The notes under the pieces were generated by a model, which made no database searches, was not told the DNA's origin, and saw only the letters and a program-made list of their open reading frames with translations. From Halomonas gemina (GTDB taxonomy: Bacteria > Pseudomonadota > Gammaproteobacteria > Pseudomonadales > Halomonadaceae): a DNA stretch of 64,000 nt. The DNA lies in NCBI RefSeq assembly GCF_023554995.1, contig NZ_JAMJPK010000002.1, positions 1 to 64,000 of the forward strand, read 5' to 3'. How positions within the stretch are numbered: the stretch's first letter is position 1; every line of letters starts with the position of its first letter. Both the position numbers and the translations under genes were made by a program. Shown piece after piece: positions 40,091 through 49,651 of this stretch.

Positions 40091-41236
40091 ATGACGAAAC
40101 GCGCCTACCGATACCGCTTCTACCCGACCCCTGAACAGGAACACCTCCTGGCCAGGACCTTCGGGTGTGTGCGTTTCGTCTACAACGCGGTGCTTCGCTA
40201 TCGCACCGATGCCTTCCGCGAACGCCGAGAGAAGATCGGCTACGTGGCGGCGAACGCGGAGCTGTCGCGGATGAAGAAAGCTGAAGAAACCGCCTTCCTC
40301 AATGAGGTCAGCTCGGTCCCGCTTCAGCAGTGCCTTCGCCACCAGCAGACGGCCTTCAAGAACTTCTTCGAGGGACGAGCCCGTTACCCGACCTTCAAGA
40401 GCAAGCGACACCGCCAATCGGCGGAATTCACGCGCTCGGCGTTCACTTACCGCGACGGGAAGCTGTTTCTGGCCAAGTGCAAGGCGCCGCTGCCGGTACG
40501 CTGGAGCCGTGAGCTGCCCAGCGAACCGACCACTGTGACCGTGTCGAAGGACTCGGCGGGGCGCTACTTCGTTAGCTGCCTGTGCGAGTTCAAACCCGCG
40601 GCGCTGCCCGTCACCCCGAAGAGGGTGGGCATCGACCTCGGCCTGAAAGACCTGTTCGTCACCAGCGACGGGCATCGAATCGGCAATCCCCGCCATACGG
40701 CGAAATACGCGACCCGTCTTGCCAAAGCACAGCGTCGGCTGAGCAAGAAGACGCTCGGCTCGAAGAACCGTGCCAAGGCCCGGAAGAAAGTCGCTCGTCT
40801 TCACGCCAAAATCTCCGATTGCCGGATGGACCGCTTGCACAAGCTGTCCCGCCAGATCGTCAACGAGAACCAAGTGATCTGCGTCGAGTCCCTCAAGGTG
40901 AAGAACATGCTGCGCCACCCTCGGCTGGCCAAGTCGATCAGCGATGCCGGCTGGGGGGAGTTTGTCCGCCAGCTGGAGTACAAGGCCGCCTGGGCAGGCC
41001 GGCAGCTCTCGGCCATCGACCCATGGTATCCCTCCAGCAAACGTTGCTCCGGCTGTGGGCATGTGATGCCCGAGATGCTGTTGCAGATTCGCACCTGGAC
41101 ATGCCCGGAGTGCGCAGCCGAACACGACCGTGATGTGAACGCTGCGATCAACATCAAAGCCGCCGGGCTGGCGGTGTTAGCCCTTGGAGAGAATGTAAGC
41201 GGCATGGAGCCCGTCTCCGTGTCCAGTTCTCGGTGA
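40091..41236 (+). CDS. tnpB: TnpB, RNA-guided DNA endonuclease of IS200/IS605 group
   Basis: A 381-residue TnpB. The N-terminal wedge begins YRYRFYPTPEQ. The RuvC catalytic acids are all present: Asp182 (GIDLGLKDL), Glu266 (CVESLKVKNM) and Asp348 (HDRDVNAAINI). The zinc ribbon has Cys319, Cys322, Cys338 and Cys341. Known TnpB proteins cut DNA next to a TAM, guided by an omega RNA from the element's right end; the full set of residues suggests this copy is active. The ATG at 40091 lies directly after AGGA, so an earlier start in the 102-base upstream frame cannot be excluded. Confidence 0.9.
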   Translation: MTKRAYRYRFYPTPEQEHLLARTFGCVRFVYNAVLRYRTDAFRERREKIGYVAANAELSRMKKAEETAFLNEVSSVPLQQCLRHQQTAFKNFFEGRARYPTFKSKRHRQSAEFTRSAFTYRDGKLFLAKCKAPLPVRWSRELPSEPTTVTVSKDSAGRYFVSCLCEFKPAALPVTPKRVGIDLGLKDLFVTSDGHRIGNPRHTAKYATRLAKAQRRLSKKTLGSKNRAKARKKVARLHAKISDCRMDRLHKLSRQIVNENQVICVESLKVKNMLRHPRLAKSISDAGWGEFVRQLEYKAAWAGRQLSAIDPWYPSSKRCSGCGHVMPEMLLQIRTWTCPECAAEHDRDVNAAINIKAAGLAVLALGENVSGMEPVSVSSSR

Positions 41237-41245
41237 ATTGGGAAT

Positions 41246-41265
41246 CCTCTCCCTTCAGGGAGAGG
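41246..41265 (+). other. Right-end hairpin of the TnpB element, likely omega RNA 3' stem
   Basis: A perfect 8-bp stem with a TTCA loop follows the tnpB stop by 9 bases. In IS200/IS605 elements this position is both the transposition end and the 3' part of the guide RNA scaffold, so a guide would start just beyond it, in the copA 3' end. The RNA itself is inferred. Confidence 0.6.
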
Positions 41266-41270
41266 AGCAG

Positions 41271-44057
41271 TCAACACTTGGCCTCCTTCTGCTGGTGGCT
41301 GCCGTTGACGCCGTCCCCGGTCTCGCTGGAAGGGCGGAACAGGCGCAGCCGGTTGGCGTTGCTCACCACGGTGATCGAGGAGAGCGACATGGCGGCCCCG
41401 GCGATCATCGGCGAGAGCAGGGTGCCAGTGACGGGGTAGAGCACCCCGGCAGCGATGGGAATGCCCAGCACGTTGTAGCCGAAGGCGCCCACCAGGTTCT
41501 GCTTGATGTTGCGCAGGGTGGCCCGGCTGATCTCGATGGCGGCGGCCACGCCGTGCAGCGAGCCACGCACCAGGGTGATGCCGGCGCTCTCGATGGCCAC
41601 GTCGGTGCCCTGGCCGATGGCGAAGCCCACGTCGGCGCGGGCCAGGGCCGGGGCGTCGTTGATGCCGTCACCCACCATGCCCACGACCTCGCCCTCGGCC
41701 TGAAGGCGCTCGATCTCGGCATGCTTGTCCTCGGGCAGCAGGCCGGCACGGTAGTCGTCGATACCGACCTCCCGGGCGATGGCGGCGGCGGTGTGGGCGT
41801 TGTCGCCGGTGAGCATCACCACCTTGAGGCCATCGGCCTGCAGGCGCTTCACGGCGGCGATGGTGTCATGGCGCAAGGGGTCGCTGATGCCGAACAGCGC
41901 GGCCAGTCGGCCATCCACCGCCAGGTAGACCACGGTGCGCGCCTTCTCCTCCAACTCGCCGGCCTTCTCCCTGCCGCTTGCCAGGTCGATGCCGGCTTCC
42001 TCCAGCAGCCGGGCATTGCCCAGCAGCAACGCCCTGCCGTCGGGGGTCTCGGCCTTGACCCCGCCGCCGGTGACGGTGTCGAAGTCCCGTATCTCGCCGG
42101 GGTCGGCCTGCCGTGCTTCCGCGTGCGCCATCAGGGCGGCGGCGAGCGGATGCTCGGAGCCGCGCTCCAGGGCCGCCACCAGGCCCAGCACCTGCCGTTC
42201 ATCGCCCTCGAGCACCTCCGACTCCGTCACCTCGGGCCTGCCCTCGGTCAGGGTGCCGGTCTTGTCCACCACCAGGGTGGTGAGCTTGCTGGCGGTCTGC
42301 AGGGCATCGCCACTGCGTACCAGCACGCCGTGCTCGGCCGCCTTGCCCACCCCGATCATGGTGGAGATCGGCGTGGCCAGGCCCAGGGCGCAGGGGCAGG
42401 CGATGATCAGCACCGTGGTGGCGGTGACCAGCATATGGATCACCCGTGGCTCGGCACCGACGTTGAACCAGGCCAGCGCGGTGATCACGGCGATGATCAT
42501 CACCGAGGGCACGAAGACGCTCGATACCTGGTCGGCCAACTGGCCGATGGGTGGCCGGGAGTTCTGGGCGCTGGCCACCTGTTCGGTGATCTGGCCCAGG
42601 CGGGTGTCGGCACCGACGCGCGTAGCACGATAGACCAGCGAGCCCTTGCCGTTGACCGTGCCGGCGCTCACCTCGTCGCTCTCGCCCTTGGCCACCGGCA
42701 GGGGCTCGCCGGTGAGCATGGACTCGTCGATATGGCTCTGCCCCTCGGTTACCTCGCCATCCACCGGCAGACGCTCGCCGGGGCGTACGCGGATCTGGTC
42801 GCCCTCGCGCACCTCGTCGATCTCGACTTCGCGCTCCTCGCCGTCGCGGATCACCCGCGCGGTGCGGCTCTGCAGGTCGAGCAGCCGCTTGAGGGCATCG
42901 CTGGTGCGGCCCCGTGCCCGCAGCTCCAGGGCATTGCCCAGCAGCACCAGGCCGATGACCATCGCCGAGGCCTCGAAGTAGATGCCCCGGGCCACCTCGG
43001 GCAGCCAGGGCCCGGCGGCCACCACCGCCATGGAGTAGAGCCAGGCAGTGCCCGTGCCCATGGCAATCAGGGTGTCCATGTTGGCCTGGTGGTGACGGAA
43101 GTTCTTCCAGGCATTGACGAAGAAGTGGCGCCCCGGGAACACCATCACCGCCAGCGTCAACGCTCCGATCACCAGCCAGTAGAGCCGTCCGGCGCCCACG
43201 GGATGAGGGTGGAAGACGAACATGCTGGCCATCAGCGGCACGGCCAGGGCCAGCGACCAGGCGCTGCCCTTCAGGCGCCGGCGATACTCCCGCTCGTCGC
43301 GCTCGGCGCGCGCCTGCTCGGCCTCACGCATGTCAACGATGGGCTCGGCGCCGTAGCCCACGTCCTCCACGGCCTGGACCAGGGCATCCGGGTCGGCTTT
43401 CCCACGTACCTGAGCGGTGTGGGTGCCGAAGTTGACCTCTGCGCTGACCACGCCGGGCGTGCGCTCCAGGGCCTGCTGGACGCTCTTCACGCAGCTGGCG
43501 CAGGTCATGCCGCTGATCGACAACCGCCGGGTGGTGGCCCGTGCGTCGCGTTCTTCCGCCTCTGGGGCCTTGTCCTGCTCGGGCGCCGTCTCGGCGGATA
43601 GGCGCTCGGGCTCGGGCGCCGCCTCGGCCTCTGCGTCGTCAGCGTCCGTGGACAGAGTGGCCGGGTAGCCGGCCTGTTCCAGCAGCCGGTCCAGGGTGAT
43701 GCCCTCCAGGGCAGTCTCCACCTCCAGGCGCTTCTCGTCCGGGAAGCCGGTCACCTCGGCCTCCGGGTCCTCGGCCTGGATCGCCTTGCGCATCCTACCG
43801 ACACAGCCCTGGCAGCTCATCCCCGGCACGTTGCGCTCGTGACGTTGCCGGCCGGCGGCCGGGTAGCCTGCTTCGGTCAGCGCCTGGTCCAGATCCTCAT
43901 CGGCCAGGGCGGTGGTGACCTCGAGGCGCTTCTCGGAGGGGGTGCCGGTGACCTCGGCCTGCGCGTCCCGGGCCTGTATGGCCCGGCGCATGGTGGCCAC
44001 GCAGCCCTGGCAGTTCATGCCGGGGACCTGGCGTTCCAGGGTCTGTCTGGCGTTCAT
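41271..44057 (-). CDS. copA: Copper-exporting P-type ATPase with three HMA domains
   Basis: A 928-residue P1B-type ATPase. Three N-terminal metal-binding domains carry CQGC (16-19), CQGC (82-85) and CASC (186-189). The membrane CPC motif (ACPCALG), phosphorylation site DKTGTLT, the hinge GDGINDAP, and the C-terminal [16 protein letters not shown] with Asn and Met/Ser ligands mark a Cu(I) exporter. It pumps Cu(I) from cytoplasm to periplasm. Domains 1 and 2 are a recent tandem duplication. Its ATG overlaps the regulator stop. The stop codon lies inside the TCAA at the right end of the TnpB element. Confidence 0.95.
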   Translation of the reverse strand: MNARQTLERQVPGMNCQGCVATMRRAIQARDAQAEVTGTPSEKRLEVTTALADEDLDQALTEAGYPAAGRQRHERNVPGMSCQGCVGRMRKAIQAEDPEAEVTGFPDEKRLEVETALEGITLDRLLEQAGYPATLSTDADDAEAEAAPEPERLSAETAPEQDKAPEAEERDARATTRRLSISGMTCASCVKSVQQALERTPGVVSAEVNFGTHTAQVRGKADPDALVQAVEDVGYGAEPIVDMREAEQARAERDEREYRRRLKGSAWSLALAVPLMASMFVFHPHPVGAGRLYWLVIGALTLAVMVFPGRHFFVNAWKNFRHHQANMDTLIAMGTGTAWLYSMAVVAAGPWLPEVARGIYFEASAMVIGLVLLGNALELRARGRTSDALKRLLDLQSRTARVIRDGEEREVEIDEVREGDQIRVRPGERLPVDGEVTEGQSHIDESMLTGEPLPVAKGESDEVSAGTVNGKGSLVYRATRVGADTRLGQITEQVASAQNSRPPIGQLADQVSSVFVPSVMIIAVITALAWFNVGAEPRVIHMLVTATTVLIIACPCALGLATPISTMIGVGKAAEHGVLVRSGDALQTASKLTTLVVDKTGTLTEGRPEVTESEVLEGDERQVLGLVAALERGSEHPLAAALMAHAEARQADPGEIRDFDTVTGGGVKAETPDGRALLLGNARLLEEAGIDLASGREKAGELEEKARTVVYLAVDGRLAALFGISDPLRHDTIAAVKRLQADGLKVVMLTGDNAHTAAAIAREVGIDDYRAGLLPEDKHAEIERLQAEGEVVGMVGDGINDAPALARADVGFAIGQGTDVAIESAGITLVRGSLHGVAAAIEISRATLRNIKQNLVGAFGYNVLGIPIAAGVLYPVTGTLLSPMIAGAAMSLSSITVVSNANRLRLFRPSSETGDGVNGSHQQKEAKC

Positions 44058-44497
44058 CGGGTCTCCTCGCCGGTCTCGTGGCCGGCAGTGAGCGGTTCGG
44101 GAAAGCTCTCGATCAGGCGGCAGAGGCTGTGGCCGTCGGGGGTGCCGTCGGGCATCTCCTCCCAGGCGGCCAGGGCCTGCTCCATGCGCGAGGCCAGAGA
44201 TTGCAGCTCGCGGATCCGTTCACGGATCTGTGGCAGCCGGCTGGCCAGCAGGTCGCGCACCATGGGGCAGGGCGAGTCGCCATGGTCGGCATGGTCGAGG
44301 ATGTCGCGGATCTCGGCCACGCCGAAGCCCAGGGTGCGGGCCCGCTGGATGAAGCGCAGCCGGTCCAGGTCGCCCTGCCCGAACAGCTGGTAGCCGTTCT
44401 CTGGATGGCGCTCGGGATGCAGCAGCCCCTCGCGGGTGTAGTGGCGCACGGTCTCGGCGGTGACGCCGGCCAGGCGTGCCAGTTCGCTGACCTTCAT
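44054..44497 (-). CDS. cueR: MerR-family metal-responsive regulator of copA
   Basis: A 147-residue MerR-family activator. The winged helix ([21 protein letters not shown], residues 7-27, shown as LARLAGV and [11 protein letters not shown]) is followed by the dimerisation coiled coil and a C-terminal metal loop. Cysteines are Cys77 and Cys126, spaced as in MerR and ZntR types; the close CueR pair (Cys112 and Cys120 in E. coli) is not seen, so the sensor chemistry is unusual for a copper locus. It is co-transcribed and overlaps copA by four bases. Start 44497 lies downstream of the MerR-type promoter. Confidence 0.8.
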   Translation of the reverse strand: MKVSELARLAGVTAETVRHYTREGLLHPERHPENGYQLFGQGDLDRLRFIQRARTLGFGVAEIRDILDHADHGDSPCPMVRDLLASRLPQIRERIRELQSLASRMEQALAAWEEMPDGTPDGHSLCRLIESFPEPLTAGHETGEETR

Positions 44498-44527
44498 GTC
44501 GGGGTCTCTCGGGGATGTCATGCGGCA

Positions 44528-44559
44528 AGTGTAAAACCCTTGGGTTACCCATAGGTCAA
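44528..44559 (-). promoter_or_regulatory. MerR-type promoter of cueR-copA
   Basis: Read on the minus strand, TTGACC (44559-44554) and TTACAC or TACACT are separated by 19-20 bases, the overlong spacing typical of MerR-controlled promoters. The spacer holds the palindrome TGGGTAACCCA. It explains why translation must begin at 44497 and not at the ATG at 44521. Confidence 0.75.
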
Positions 44560-44776
44560 GGGCCGATGGAGCCGTGTCGAGCGCGGAGAGCATGGGTTAC
44601 CTAAGTCGATGAAAGTTCGAGGAATGAAACGATCGTGCGACCAAAGTATTAGCGTTTTTCGTTTTCAAACGACCGTTTGTGCTTGATCCCGGGTGGAGGA
44701 TTCGCAAACACTGCGGGTACGCCAGAACGTTCAACGACAAGTACCCAGCATTATTACCCGAAAGGATATCGAGCCC

Positions 44777-46165
44777 ATGCACAACAAGTTCAACAAGCTC
44801 TCCCTCGCCGTGGCCATCGCCTCCACGGCATTGATCACCAGCCAGGTGTCCGCCTCCGGCTTCCAGGTCCGCGAGCAGAGCGCGAAGACGCTGGCCAACG
44901 CCCTCTCCAACGCCACCGCCGGTGCCGAGGACGTCAGCTTCATGGCCTACAACCCGGCCGCCATCGGCAATATCGATGGCAACCAGGTCGCCGGCGGGGT
45001 GGCCTATATCGATGCCAATTTCGAGCTTCAGGATGCAGAAGCCTACCCTACCGGAGCATCCCCCCTTCTCAGCTACGATAGAGGTGGCTCGCGGAAAGGG
45101 GGCGAGTCCGCCGCAGTGCCAAGCTTTGCGGCCAAGACGCAGCTTAATGAGCAGTTCGACCTGGGTCTGGCCATCTATGCGCCCTATGGGCTCTCCACCA
45201 AGTACGATGAGGACTGGATCGGCCGCTACCACGCAGTGGAGACCGAGCTGACCACCATCGACTTCCAGCCGACCCTCAACTACCGGGCCACCGAGCGCCT
45301 TAACCTGGCGGTGGGCCTGCGGGCTCAATATGCGGATGCGACGCTTTCTAATTCCTTGGACCTGGCCTCCCTCGGAGCAAGAACTGCACAGGAACGAGGG
45401 GATTTAGCCACCGCGCAAGCTTTGGCCTCTCAGGCCGGGCGTGCCGATGGCTTTGCTGAGGTGACCGGCGACGACTGGGGCTATGGCTATACGCTGGGCG
45501 CACTCTTTCAGGTCACCGAAAGGATGCGGCTCGGCGCGAGTTATCGCTCCGAGATCGACCTGATGCTTGATGGCGAGGTCGACTATAGTTCGGATAACGC
45601 CACCGGTCAGCAGGTGCTAGAAGGTGCACAGTCTCAGGGACGCCTGCGCGATGGCGGGGGTACTGCCGATCTGACCACCCCAGCCAACCTGAACCTGGGC
45701 ATCTACCACCAGCTGACCGATCGGCTGGCGCTGATGGCCAATGCCGAGTGGACCGAGTGGAGCAGCTTCGACGAGCTGGTGGTCGAGTTCGAGGATGGCA
45801 CGGACAGCTCGACGACCGAGAACTGGGACGATACCTGGGCCTTCTCGGTGGGGGCCAACTACGCACTGACTCCGCAGTGGATGCTGCGTGCCGGCCTGGG
45901 CGTGGACGAGAGCCCGGTGCCGAGCGCCGAGTACCGCACCCCGCGGGTGCCGGATGCCGATCGCCAGTGGGCCACGTTCGGCGCCACCTGGATGCCCAGT
46001 CCGGAGCTCGGCATCACCGCCGGTTACATGCATGTCTTCGCCGATGATGGCGATATCGACCAGCAGGCGACCGCCACCAACGAAAATGCCTCTCGCGGTA
46101 ACCTCTCCGGGACCTACGAGGTCTCGGCGGATGTCTTCGCCCTCTCGGTGGACTATCGCTTCTGA
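44777..46165 (+). CDS. FadL/OMPP1-type outer membrane channel
   Basis: A 462-residue outer-membrane protein. A signal peptide (about 1-27, cleaved near VSA) precedes SGFQVREQSAKTLANALS, the N-terminal hatch of FadL-type channels, and NPAAIG, another family mark. It ends with YRF, a C-terminal aromatic used for beta-barrel insertion. It probably imports long-chain fatty acids or other hydrophobic compounds. Three internal stretches (about 45036-45130, 45325-45440 and 45590-45670) use less GC-rich codons and look like variable surface loops. Preceded by a 280-base gap in which only the cueR promoter and a weak AT-rich patch are seen. Confidence 0.9.
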   Translation: MHNKFNKLSLAVAIASTALITSQVSASGFQVREQSAKTLANALSNATAGAEDVSFMAYNPAAIGNIDGNQVAGGVAYIDANFELQDAEAYPTGASPLLSYDRGGSRKGGESAAVPSFAAKTQLNEQFDLGLAIYAPYGLSTKYDEDWIGRYHAVETELTTIDFQPTLNYRATERLNLAVGLRAQYADATLSNSLDLASLGARTAQERGDLATAQALASQAGRADGFAEVTGDDWGYGYTLGALFQVTERMRLGASYRSEIDLMLDGEVDYSSDNATGQQVLEGAQSQGRLRDGGGTADLTTPANLNLGIYHQLTDRLALMANAEWTEWSSFDELVVEFEDGTDSSTTENWDDTWAFSVGANYALTPQWMLRAGLGVDESPVPSAEYRTPRVPDADRQWATFGATWMPSPELGITAGYMHVFADDGDIDQQATATNENASRGNLSGTYEVSADVFALSVDYRF

Positions 46166-46190
46166 CCATCGAGCCCGTGCCTGACCTCGA

Positions 46191-46214
46191 GACCCGGCTT
46201 CGGCCGGGTCTTGT
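46191..46214 (+). terminator. Terminator of the FadL gene
   Basis: GACCCGGC (46191-46198), TTCG loop, GCCGGGTC (46203-46210), then TTGT. A typical UUCG-loop terminator 25 bases after the stop. Confidence 0.75.
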
Positions 46215-46363
46215 CGTTGCAGGCCTGCCACCTCGGGCGTTCATGGTGGATGCGAGGGGAGGCCTGTTTCGCTACAATAGCTGCCTTTTCCGTGCCGTCG
46301 GGGCCCTGGCGTCGAGCCCGCGCCGCGGCGGCCATCGTTCCATCACAGACTCGGATGAGCCCC

Positions 46364-47462
46364 ATGCTGGAAACCAACCCGATTCATCACCTCATCAAGG
46401 ACCTGTCTGAGCGGACAGACGTCCTGAGGGGGTATCTTTGACTATGCCGAAAAGAAGGATCGGCTAGAGGAAGTCACTCGCGAGCTCGAGGACCCGGACG
46501 TCTGGAGCGACCCGGACAATGCCCAGAAGCTCGGCAAGGAGCGGGCGACGCTGGAGGCGATCGTGGCCACCATCGACGATCTCGAGCAGGGGCTCGGTGA
46601 CAGCCGCGACCTGCTCGAGCTCGCCGAAATGGAGGAGGACGAGGGCACCGTCGCCGAGGTCCAGAAGGAGCTCGAGGGGCTGCAGGCCAGCCTCGAGAAG
46701 CTCGAGTTCCGGCGCATGTTCTCCGGTGAGATGGACGAGAACAATGCCTACCTCGACATCCAGGCGGGTTCCGGCGGCACCGAGGCCCAGGACTGGGCCA
46801 ACATGCTGCTGCGCATGTACCTGCGTTGGGCCGAGCATCACGGCTTCAAGGCCGAGATCATCGAGGTCTCCGCCGGCGAGGTGGCGGGCATCAAGTCGGC
46901 CACCGTGCATATCCAGGGGGAGTATGCCTTCGGCTGGCTGCGCACCGAGACCGGCGTGCATCGCCTGGTGCGCAAGAGTCCCTTCGACTCCGGCGGCCGC
47001 CGCCATACCTCCTTCGCCTCGGTGTTCCTGTCCCCCGAGATCGATGACAGCTTCGAGGTCGAGATCAATCCCTCGGACCTGCGCACCGACACCTACCGCT
47101 CCAGCGGCGCCGGCGGCCAGCACGTCAACACCACCGACTCGGCCGTGCGCATCACCCACGAGCCCACCGGTATCGTGGTGGCCTGCCAGAGCCAGCGAAG
47201 CCAGCATGCCAACCGCGACTTCGCCATGAAGCAGCTCAAGGCGAAGCTGTGGGAACTCGAGATGCAGAAGCGCACCGCCGCCAAGCAGGAGGCCGAGGAC
47301 TCCAAGGCCGATATCGGCTGGGGCAGCCAGATCCGTTCCTACGTGCTGGATGACCAGCGCATCAAGGACCTGCGCACCGGCGTGCAGTCGAGCAACTGCG
47401 ACAAGGTGCTGGACGGCGATATAGACCAGTATATCGTCGCCAGCCTCAAGCAGGGTCTCTAG
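46364..47462 (+). CDS. prfB: Peptide chain release factor 2 (programmed +1 frameshift)
   Basis: RF2 is 365 residues when 46364-46438 is joined to 46440-47462. The first 25 codons end at an in-frame TGA (46439-46441); ribosomes shift +1 at CTT-TGA-C to continue with [10 protein letters not shown]2 recognises UGA and UAA; the SPF tripeptide (KSPFDSGG) reads the stop codon and the GGQ motif (GAGGQHVN) triggers release. The frameshift is autoregulation: low RF2 lets ribosomes pause at UGA and shift. The lysS gene follows, as in E. coli. Confidence 0.97.
46427..46442 (+). promoter_or_regulatory. prfB frameshift site
   Basis: An internal Shine-Dalgarno AGGGGG (46427-46432) lies three bases before CTTTGAC. 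This exact arrangement is the known RF2 frameshift signal. Confidence 0.96.
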
Positions 47463-47559
47463 CCCTGCCGCTCATGGCGGGGCCATGGGCCCCGTCGTGG
47501 CGGTGCCCCTCCCTCGCCGCCGTTTTCCGCCTCAGCCCAACTTGATGACAGGTAGCCCT

Positions 47560-49110
47560 ATGGCCAACGAGAGCCCCTCACCGGATAGCCCGCAGAACGA
47601 CGAGAACCGCCTGATCGCCGAGCGTCGTGCCAAGCTGGCGGCGCGCCGCGAGCGTGCCGCCGAGACCGGCGAGAGCGCCTTCCCCAACGACTTTCGCCGC
47701 GACAGCCTGGCGGCCGAGTTGAACGACGAGCTCGGCGGCCACGAGAAGGCCGACCTGGAGGCCCTGGATCGCCGTGCCGCCGTGTCCGGGCGGATCATGC
47801 GCAAGCGTGGCCCCTTCATCGTCATCCAGGACCCGTCCGGGACGATCCAGCTCTATGTCGACAAGAAGGGGCTGCCGGCCGAGGTGCTGGAGGACGTCAA
47901 GGGCTGGGACATCGGCGACATCGTGGCGGCCCGCGGGCCGGTGCACAAGTCGGGCAAGGGCGACCTCTACGTGATGGTGGTGGAGGCGAAGCTGCTCACC
48001 AAGAGCCTGCGCCCGCTGCCCGACAAGTTCCACGGCCTCACCGACATGGAGGCGCGCTACCGCCAGCGCTATGTCGACCTGATCATGAACCCCGATTCGC
48101 GCAAGGTGTTCGAGACCCGCGCCGGGGTGATCAGCGCCATGCGACGCTTCTTCGAGCAGCGCGGCTTCATGGAGGTGGAGACCCCCATGCTGCAGCCGAT
48201 TCCCGGCGGCGCCACCGCACGTCCCTTCGTCACCCACCACAATGCGCTGGACATCGACATGTACCTGCGCATCGCGCCGGAGCTCTACCTCAAGCGGCTG
48301 GTGGTGGGCGGCTTCGAGCGGGTCTTCGAGATCAACCGCAACTTCCGCAATGAGGGGCTCTCCACGCGCCACAACCCCGAATTCACCATGATCGAGTTCT
48401 ATCAGGCCCATGCGGACCACAACGACCTGATGGACCTCACCGAGGAGATGCTGCGCAGCGTGACCCGCAAGGTGCTGGGCACCACCACGGTGGTGAATAC
48501 CGTGCGCAGCGGCGAAGGCGAGGTGCTCGAGACCTTCGAGTACGACTTCGGCCAGCCGCTGCGGCGGATCACCGTGTTCGATGCCATCCTCGAGTTCAAC
48601 CCGGAGATCCATGCCGAGGCCCTGGCCGACGAGTCCGCCGCGCGCCAGATCGCCGAGCGCCTGGACATCGACGTCAAGGACGGCTGGGGGCTGGGCAAGG
48701 TCCAGATCGAGATCTTCGAGAAGACCGTGGAGCATCGCCTCAATCAGCCCACCTTCATCACCGAGTACCCCACCGAGGTGAGCCCGCTAGCGCGTCGCAA
48801 GGACGCCAATCCCTTCGTCACCGAGCGCTTCGAGTTCTTCGTCGGTGGCCGCGAGATCGCCAACGGCTTCTCGGAGCTCAACGACGCTGAGGACCAGGCC
48901 GAACGCTTCCGCGCCCAGGCCGCCGAGAAGGAAGCCGGTGACCTGGAGGCAATGTACTACGACGCCGATTACGTGCGGGCGCTGGAGGTTGGTCTGCCGC
49001 CCACCGCCGGCGAGGGCATCGGGATCGACCGGCTGGTGATGCTGTTCACCGACAGCGCCTCCATCCGCGACGTGCTGCTCTTTCCGGCGATGCGTCCCGA
49101 GGTGGAGTGA
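47560..49110 (+). CDS. lysS: Lysyl-tRNA synthetase, class II
   Basis: A 516-residue class IIb aminoacyl-tRNA synthetase. The N-terminal OB fold binds the anticodon (about 60-160). Motif 1 is near [20 protein letters not shown], motif 2 is [22 protein letters not shown] (shown as [14 protein letters not shown]) and motif 3 is GIGIDRLVM. It charges tRNA-Lys in the cytoplasm and follows prfB by 97 bases. The ATG at 47560 is used by comparison with family length; an ATG five codons upstream is possible. Confidence 0.96.
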   Translation: MANESPSPDSPQNDENRLIAERRAKLAARRERAAETGESAFPNDFRRDSLAAELNDELGGHEKADLEALDRRAAVSGRIMRKRGPFIVIQDPSGTIQLYVDKKGLPAEVLEDVKGWDIGDIVAARGPVHKSGKGDLYVMVVEAKLLTKSLRPLPDKFHGLTDMEARYRQRYVDLIMNPDSRKVFETRAGVISAMRRFFEQRGFMEVETPMLQPIPGGATARPFVTHHNALDIDMYLRIAPELYLKRLVVGGFERVFEINRNFRNEGLSTRHNPEFTMIEFYQAHADHNDLMDLTEEMLRSVTRKVLGTTTVVNTVRSGEGEVLETFEYDFGQPLRRITVFDAILEFNPEIHAEALADESAARQIAERLDIDVKDGWGLGKVQIEIFEKTVEHRLNQPTFITEYPTEVSPLARRKDANPFVTERFEFFVGGREIANGFSELNDAEDQAERFRAQAAEKEAGDLEAMYYDADYVRALEVGLPPTAGEGIGIDRLVMLFTDSASIRDVLLFPAMRPEVE

Positions 49111-49185
49111 TCGGGGCCGGAAGTGTTGGTAAGGGGCGGCTCGAGCACCCATAATGGTCGTCGTTTCGATGTCGAGGAGACCGTG

Positions 49186-49572
49186 ATGAAACTGCTCAAC
49201 CGCTCCGCCCTGAGCGTCAGGCCGACCCGGCATTTCGTGGACTGGATCAATGCGCTGGAACCCACGATGGAGGGCGATGACCTGACCCTTGCCGACGTCG
49301 AACGCGAAAGCACCGTCTATCTGATCCCGGAGATGGACGCGCCCGAGGCCCTGGAGGCCTTCGTGCGCGAGCGCTACCTCGAGATCCTGGAGACCGAGCT
49401 GCGCGCCTGGGAAGAGGATGAGCGCCAGTGGCCGGAGGCCCTTGACTGGGCGCTCTTCCAGCGCTTCCTGCAGGTCGAGCACAGCTACCTGGCCATCGAC
49501 CTCGACAACGAGGCGGCGCTGGAGATCTCCGAGGTAGATGATGCCCTCCTCCTGGAGACGGACCAGGACTGA
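49186..49572 (+). CDS. Conserved acidic hypothetical protein (128 aa)
   Basis: A 128-residue, strongly acidic protein with no recognised domain. The start RSALSVRPTRHFVDWIN and the Glu- and Trp-rich middle (EDERQWPEALDWALF) suggest a helical cytoplasmic protein; similar proteins are common in Pseudomonas-like genomes but have no known role. GAGGAGA lies 5 bases before the ATG. A UUCG hairpin follows it. Confidence 0.7.
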   Translation: MKLLNRSALSVRPTRHFVDWINALEPTMEGDDLTLADVERESTVYLIPEMDAPEALEAFVRERYLEILETELRAWEEDERQWPEALDWALFQRFLQVEHSYLAIDLDNEAALEISEVDDALLLETDQD

Positions 49573-49596
49573 CCCTCCTGCCCGACTGCGATCATG

Positions 49597-49620
49597 GGAA
49601 ACCGGCTTCGGCCGGTTTCC
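49597..49620 (+). terminator. UUCG-loop terminator
   Basis: GGAAACCGGC (49597-49606), TTCG, GCCGGTTTCC (49611-49620). Perfect 10-bp stem between the acidic protein gene and the MFS gene. Confidence 0.7.
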
Positions 49621-49651
49621 GCGTTATGGACCCCGCGGTATTGGAAACAGG

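Larger units (their letters stand above)
39970..41274 (+). mobile_element. TnpB-only insertion sequence (IS200/IS605 group, IS1341 type)
   Basis: One TnpB gene is flanked by end hairpins: on the left CCCCGTAC with GTGCGGGG (39976-39996, loop TTTTA), on the right CCTCTCCC with GGGAGAGG (41246-41265). The right end then reads to TCAA at 41271-41274, like the cleavage site of IS608-type elements. No TnpA gene is present, so movement would need TnpA in trans. Exact ends are uncertain by a few bases. Base composition is less GC-rich than the neighbours. Confidence 0.75.

Noticed and set aside
46563-47462. prfB as a truncated gene or pseudogene
   Set aside because: The missing N-terminus is supplied by the +1 frameshift from 46364.
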